Below, one piece after another: positions 22,995 through 25,006 of a DNA stretch of 25,006 bases. The notes beneath the pieces were generated by a model. The model was given only the letters and a program-made list of their open reading frames with translations. It ran no database searches and was not told the DNA's origin. The first letter of the stretch is position 1. Each line of letters opens with the position of its first letter. Position numbers and translations under genes: made by a program. Source of the DNA: Tubiluchus corallicola (lineage: Eukaryota > Priapulida > Priapulimorpha > Priapulimorphida > Tubiluchidae); assembly GCA_030141605.1 (NCBI GenBank), contig JAQGDQ010002471.1, forward strand, positions 1 through 25,006. Reading direction: 5' to 3'.

Positions 22995-23258
22995 TCAATT
23001 GTCTTCTTCTATCCTCCTACCTAATTCATCTAAATCAATTCCTTTAATTTCATCATCAACCTTACCACCTTTTTCTACTACACCTACATTTCCATAACTA
23101 TCTGATAGCTTATCAGCTATTTCATCAGCTATATCTTCAAGTTCTTTTTCTGTTAACTCTTTTTGTTTTTTTGACTTGAAAATAAAAAAGAGATATGCTA
23201 ATAACCCCAAAAAGGCTACTCCAAATATAACAGCAATTATAACAACATATTCATTCAT
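22995..23258 (-). CDS. Small single-pass membrane protein of the tra operon
   Basis: 87 residues from ATG 23258. One strongly hydrophobic helix at residues 5-28 is followed by a basic KSKKQK and then a very acidic tail (KELEDIADEIADKL, DEIKGIDLDELGRRIEEDN). The product is probably anchored in the inner membrane with the tail in the cytoplasm. It lies between the DUF3408-like gene and traG, where CTnDOT has the poorly characterised traD, so it may be its counterpart. I cannot support that by sequence motifs. Confidence 0.72.
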   Translation of the reverse strand: MNEYVVIIAVIFGVAFLGLLAYLFFIFKSKKQKELTEKELEDIADEIADKLSDSYGNVGVVEKGGKVDDEIKGIDLDELGRRIEEDN

Positions 23259-23270
23259 AATTATTTTTAT

Positions 23271-23750
23271 TTAAGTTAAAACCAACTTACATTCCTTTAT
23301 AGAACGTTCTAATTTATCTTGTATTACTTTTAAATTATCACCACGAAAAATACCCCACAAAATACCATTTACTAATGACGTTGCACTAATATTTTGAACA
23401 GAACAAAAAACATTAAGTTTTTCTCTTAAATCCGTTTCTAAATATATTACTTTATTTCTATCTACATTATAAGTAGCTTTTTTAGTCAATAATTGTTCCA
23501 AATCTAATACAAGGAGACTATCGCTCGATTTCAATATTTTCTTGCTTTTTTCTCCCTTTGTTGTTTGTTTTAATTCCTCCTTCTTTATTACTTGTTTTGC
23601 TTCCTCTTTTGATACTTTATTCTGTTTTTCATTTACTTGTAATTCTTTCTTCTCTTCAGGTTCTTTACCCTTATTTTTAAATTTTTTACCCCCAAAACCT
23701 TCTAATAAATCATCAAAATTTTTTGGTTCATTTGCTTTCTTTTTATCCAT
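23271..23750 (-). CDS. DUF3408-like protein (TraB/TraC position)
   Basis: 159 residues from ATG 23750, three bases after the traA stop. The first ~90 residues are Lys/Glu-rich and probably disordered. The last ~60 look like a small ribbon-helix-helix fold: a strand (KVIYLETDLREKLNVFCS) followed by two helices (SATSLVNGILWGIF and DKLERSIKEC). This is the layout of DUF3408 proteins, which follow the ParA-like traA in CTnDOT-type operons and may act as its DNA-binding partner. It could bind the palindromes upstream of traA; that is inferred from the pairing only. Confidence 0.7.
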   Translation of the reverse strand: MDKKKANEPKNFDDLLEGFGGKKFKNKGKEPEEKKELQVNEKQNKVSKEEAKQVIKKEELKQTTKGEKSKKILKSSDSLLVLDLEQLLTKKATYNVDRNKVIYLETDLREKLNVFCSVQNISATSLVNGILWGIFRGDNLKVIQDKLERSIKECKLVLT

Positions 23751-23753
23751 AAT

Positions 23754-24578
23754 TTATTTATTTAATATGCCTGCAGTGAGTAGAACTTCTGTTGCGAAAT
23801 TGAAGAATAATTGATAATATTCATATTTTTTATTATTTATTTGTATCATAGTATTAAACGGAAAAATTGTACTTACTTCTTTTTGTATTTTTGTGTTTTC
23901 ATAAACAACAGAAATCAAAAAATCTAAGTTATATTTTTCTTTAAACTCCTTCTTTACAAAGCTATATAGATCTTGATTTTTATGCGATATATATCTTGTG
24001 AAAAATAGATAAATCTTCTTCAACTCAGGAATAATCTCATTCGTTTTTAATCTTTCTATCAACTGTATATATTTCTCTGTACTATCAACTGTAGTTACAT
24101 CAAATGTAGTAGGAATGTACAAATAATTAATGGTTTGAACTATATTAGCAACCCCCGCTTGTTCAATAGAACCGGGCAAATCCACTATTATTAAATCATA
24201 TTCTCCACTTTTTAACAACTCATTATATTTTTCTAAATCTTTCTTTTCTGTCGTTTTAATTTTATAAAAATCAAAAGGTTTAACCCTTTCTTCTCCGTAC
24301 TCTTGAGCAAATTTATCTGCTAACTCTTTATCTGACTTCATTCTACTAATATCTGATTTTCTTAAACTGTGAAAAGATGCTTGTACATCTGCATCAATAA
24401 TACATACATTTATTCTAGAAAATTTATTACGCAAAAAATTTCTTATTGTTTCTTTCTTTTTTCCCTTTGATAACTCTGTATATATATTATTTAGCGTTGC
24501 TACAAACATTGCTGATGTAGTAGTTTTTGTTATTCCTCCCTTTTGCGAAGCAAAAGACATTACCACTGGTTTCTTCAT
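23754..24578 (-). CDS. traA: ParA-family ATPase TraA
   Basis: 274 residues from ATG 24578. The deviant Walker A KGGITKTT is at residues 13-20 (signature K13, catalytic K18). VCIIDADVQAS is motif A' and YDLIIVDLPGS is Walker B, here with PGS; TTFDVTTVDSTEKYI follows. TraA is the first gene of Bacteroidota transfer operons. ParA proteins bind DNA without sequence preference and use ATP-driven patterning, so a role in positioning the plasmid or the transfer machinery is likely. No other parA is present in the window, and upstream palindromes could be its centromere or operator, so it may also serve partition. A well-formed promoter precedes it. Confidence 0.9.
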   Translation of the reverse strand: MKKPVVMSFASQKGGITKTTTSAMFVATLNNIYTELSKGKKKETIRNFLRNKFSRINVCIIDADVQASFHSLRKSDISRMKSDKELADKFAQEYGEERVKPFDFYKIKTTEKKDLEKYNELLKSGEYDLIIVDLPGSIEQAGVANIVQTINYLYIPTTFDVTTVDSTEKYIQLIERLKTNEIIPELKKIYLFFTRYISHKNQDLYSFVKKEFKEKYNLDFLISVVYENTKIQKEVSTIFPFNTMIQINNKKYEYYQLFFNFATEVLLTAGILNK

Positions 24579-24624
24579 TATAATATTAATCTCAAGTAAA
24601 CATATTAAACTAACAATAATAATA

Positions 24625-24654
24625 CAAACATAATATAATAATTCTATTATGCAA
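24625..24654 (-). promoter_or_regulatory. Promoter of the tra operon
   Basis: On the minus strand TTG (24652-24654), a 19-nt spacer and TATGTTTG (24625-24632) are an exact match to the Bacteroidota promoter pattern TTG-N19-TAnnTTTG. Transcription would start near 24617, leaving a ~40-nt leader before traA. A second octamer, TATATTTG (24652-24659), overlaps the TTG. Confidence 0.7.
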
Positions 24655-24736
24655 ATATATTTTCAATTTATTATTTTAATAAAAATAATATAAACATTAT
24701 ATAATTAACTCAATAAACAATAATATACAAACAAAA

Positions 24737-24841
24737 CTAATCATATTATTAGTTGATAACATAATTAATACATGCTAAGATTATTAATCTTAGCTAACAT
24801 TATTAGCACGCTAACAATGTTAGCACGATAACATTGTTAGC
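24737..24841. repeat. Cluster of palindromes upstream of traA (parS-like or operator)
   Basis: ACTAAT/ATTAGT lies near 24737-24754. GCTAAGATT/AATCTTAGC with a 3-nt centre is at 24774-24794. It shares its last GC with the weaker GCTAACATTATTAGC (24793-24807). GCTAACAATGTTAGC (24810-24824) follows, and TAACATTGTTAGC (24829-24841) can pair with 24810-24822 over 13 bases. The shared half-site GCTAA, repeated at regular short spacing about 100 bp upstream of the tra promoter, is typical of a multi-site protein target. Binding by TraA's partner is a hypothesis. Confidence 0.7.
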
Positions 24842-24866
24842 TCCTATAAAATATAAAAAAATGCAT

Positions 24867-24889
24867 AAATCCTGCTTAAAGCAGGATTT
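24867..24889. terminator. Bidirectional hairpin terminator
   Basis: Perfect 11-bp arms, AAATCCTGCTT and AAGCAGGATTT, with a single central base (in RNA the loop would open to five or more nt). A and T tracts on either side make it usable in both directions. It would insulate the tra promoter region from whatever lies to the right. Confidence 0.65.
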
Positions 24890-24897
24890 TCTTTATA

Positions 24898-24978
24898 GTA
24901 CTAATTTGTAAATTAGTACATGCAAGGTGTACTTTTGTCTGACAAAAGTAACCTTGCCCAATGTAAAGTTACATTGGG
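24898..24978. repeat. Three consecutive tight hairpins at the right edge (oriT candidate)
   Basis: Three inverted repeats follow each other. GTACTAATTT/AAATTAGTAC (24898-24919) has 10-bp arms and a 2-nt centre. A 17-bp stem lies between 24922-24939 and 24941-24957, with one bulged G and a 1-nt centre. CCCAATGTAA/TTACATTGGG (24957-24978) has 10-bp arms and a 2-nt centre, and shares one base with its neighbour. The sequence then becomes more G+C-rich (ACGCCCTTCGGTTGC). Dense inverted repeats beside the tra operon are what an origin of transfer looks like, but no known nic sequence was recognised. Confidence 0.5.
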
Positions 24979-25006
24979 AGAGAATTTACGCCCTTCGGTT
25001 GCAAAT

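Overview
This AT-rich window looks like part of a conjugative plasmid (or a closely related mobile replicon) from a member of the Bacteroidota. Four things point there: a CTnDOT-type (MPF-B) set of conjugation genes, a Rep_3-type initiator with a large iteron origin, a secreted protein ending in a type IX secretion sorting domain, and promoters of the TTG-N19/21-TAnnTTT(A/G) kind. The class cannot be fixed from the sequence. No relaxase, integrase, rRNA, tRNA or cas gene is visible.

Layout. 1-3390: a MobC/VirD4-type coupling protein gene lies between two identical inverted arms of at least 474 bp. Each arm carries a small unknown gene, a terminator and the first eight codons of mobC. A secreted staphylococcal-nuclease-type gene follows on the minus strand. 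3390-3918: non-coding DNA with a strongly folded element. 3919-8050: a plus-strand operon with overlapping stops and starts: an unknown basic protein whose start lies in a 24-bp tandem repeat, an SNF2-like helicase, a PP-loop/PAPS-reductase-like protein (DUF3440, YbdN/IbrA type), a ParB-like protein (YbdM/IbrB type), and a small gene broken by an in-frame stop. 8186-9985: the rep gene (minus) and its origin, with 22-bp iterons, two DnaA boxes and a partial block duplication. Short copies of the plasmid's own genes are embedded in this origin. 10010-15211: surface cargo, namely a lipoprotein, a 979-residue T9SS-exported protein, a second lipoprotein and a 26-residue-repeat protein. 15141-24578: a long minus-strand transfer operon in the order TraA (ParA-like), DUF3408-like protein, small membrane protein, TraG (VirB4), TraI, TraJ, TraK, TraN, TraE, TraF, TraM, then an unknown membrane protein. 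24579-25006: the traA promoter, overlapping parS-like palindromes and a run of tight hairpins that could be oriT.

How it fits together: Rep and the iterons replicate the element, the tra genes build the mating channel, MobC would bring the relaxosome to it, and the operon at 3919-8050 and the surface genes are accessory cargo. The most unusual observation is in the origin. A 31-bp stretch identical to part of the ParB-like gene (twice) and a 29-bp stretch nearly identical to part of the T9SS gene sit between iterons. The 31-bp insertion is accompanied by a 12-bp duplication of iteron sequence.
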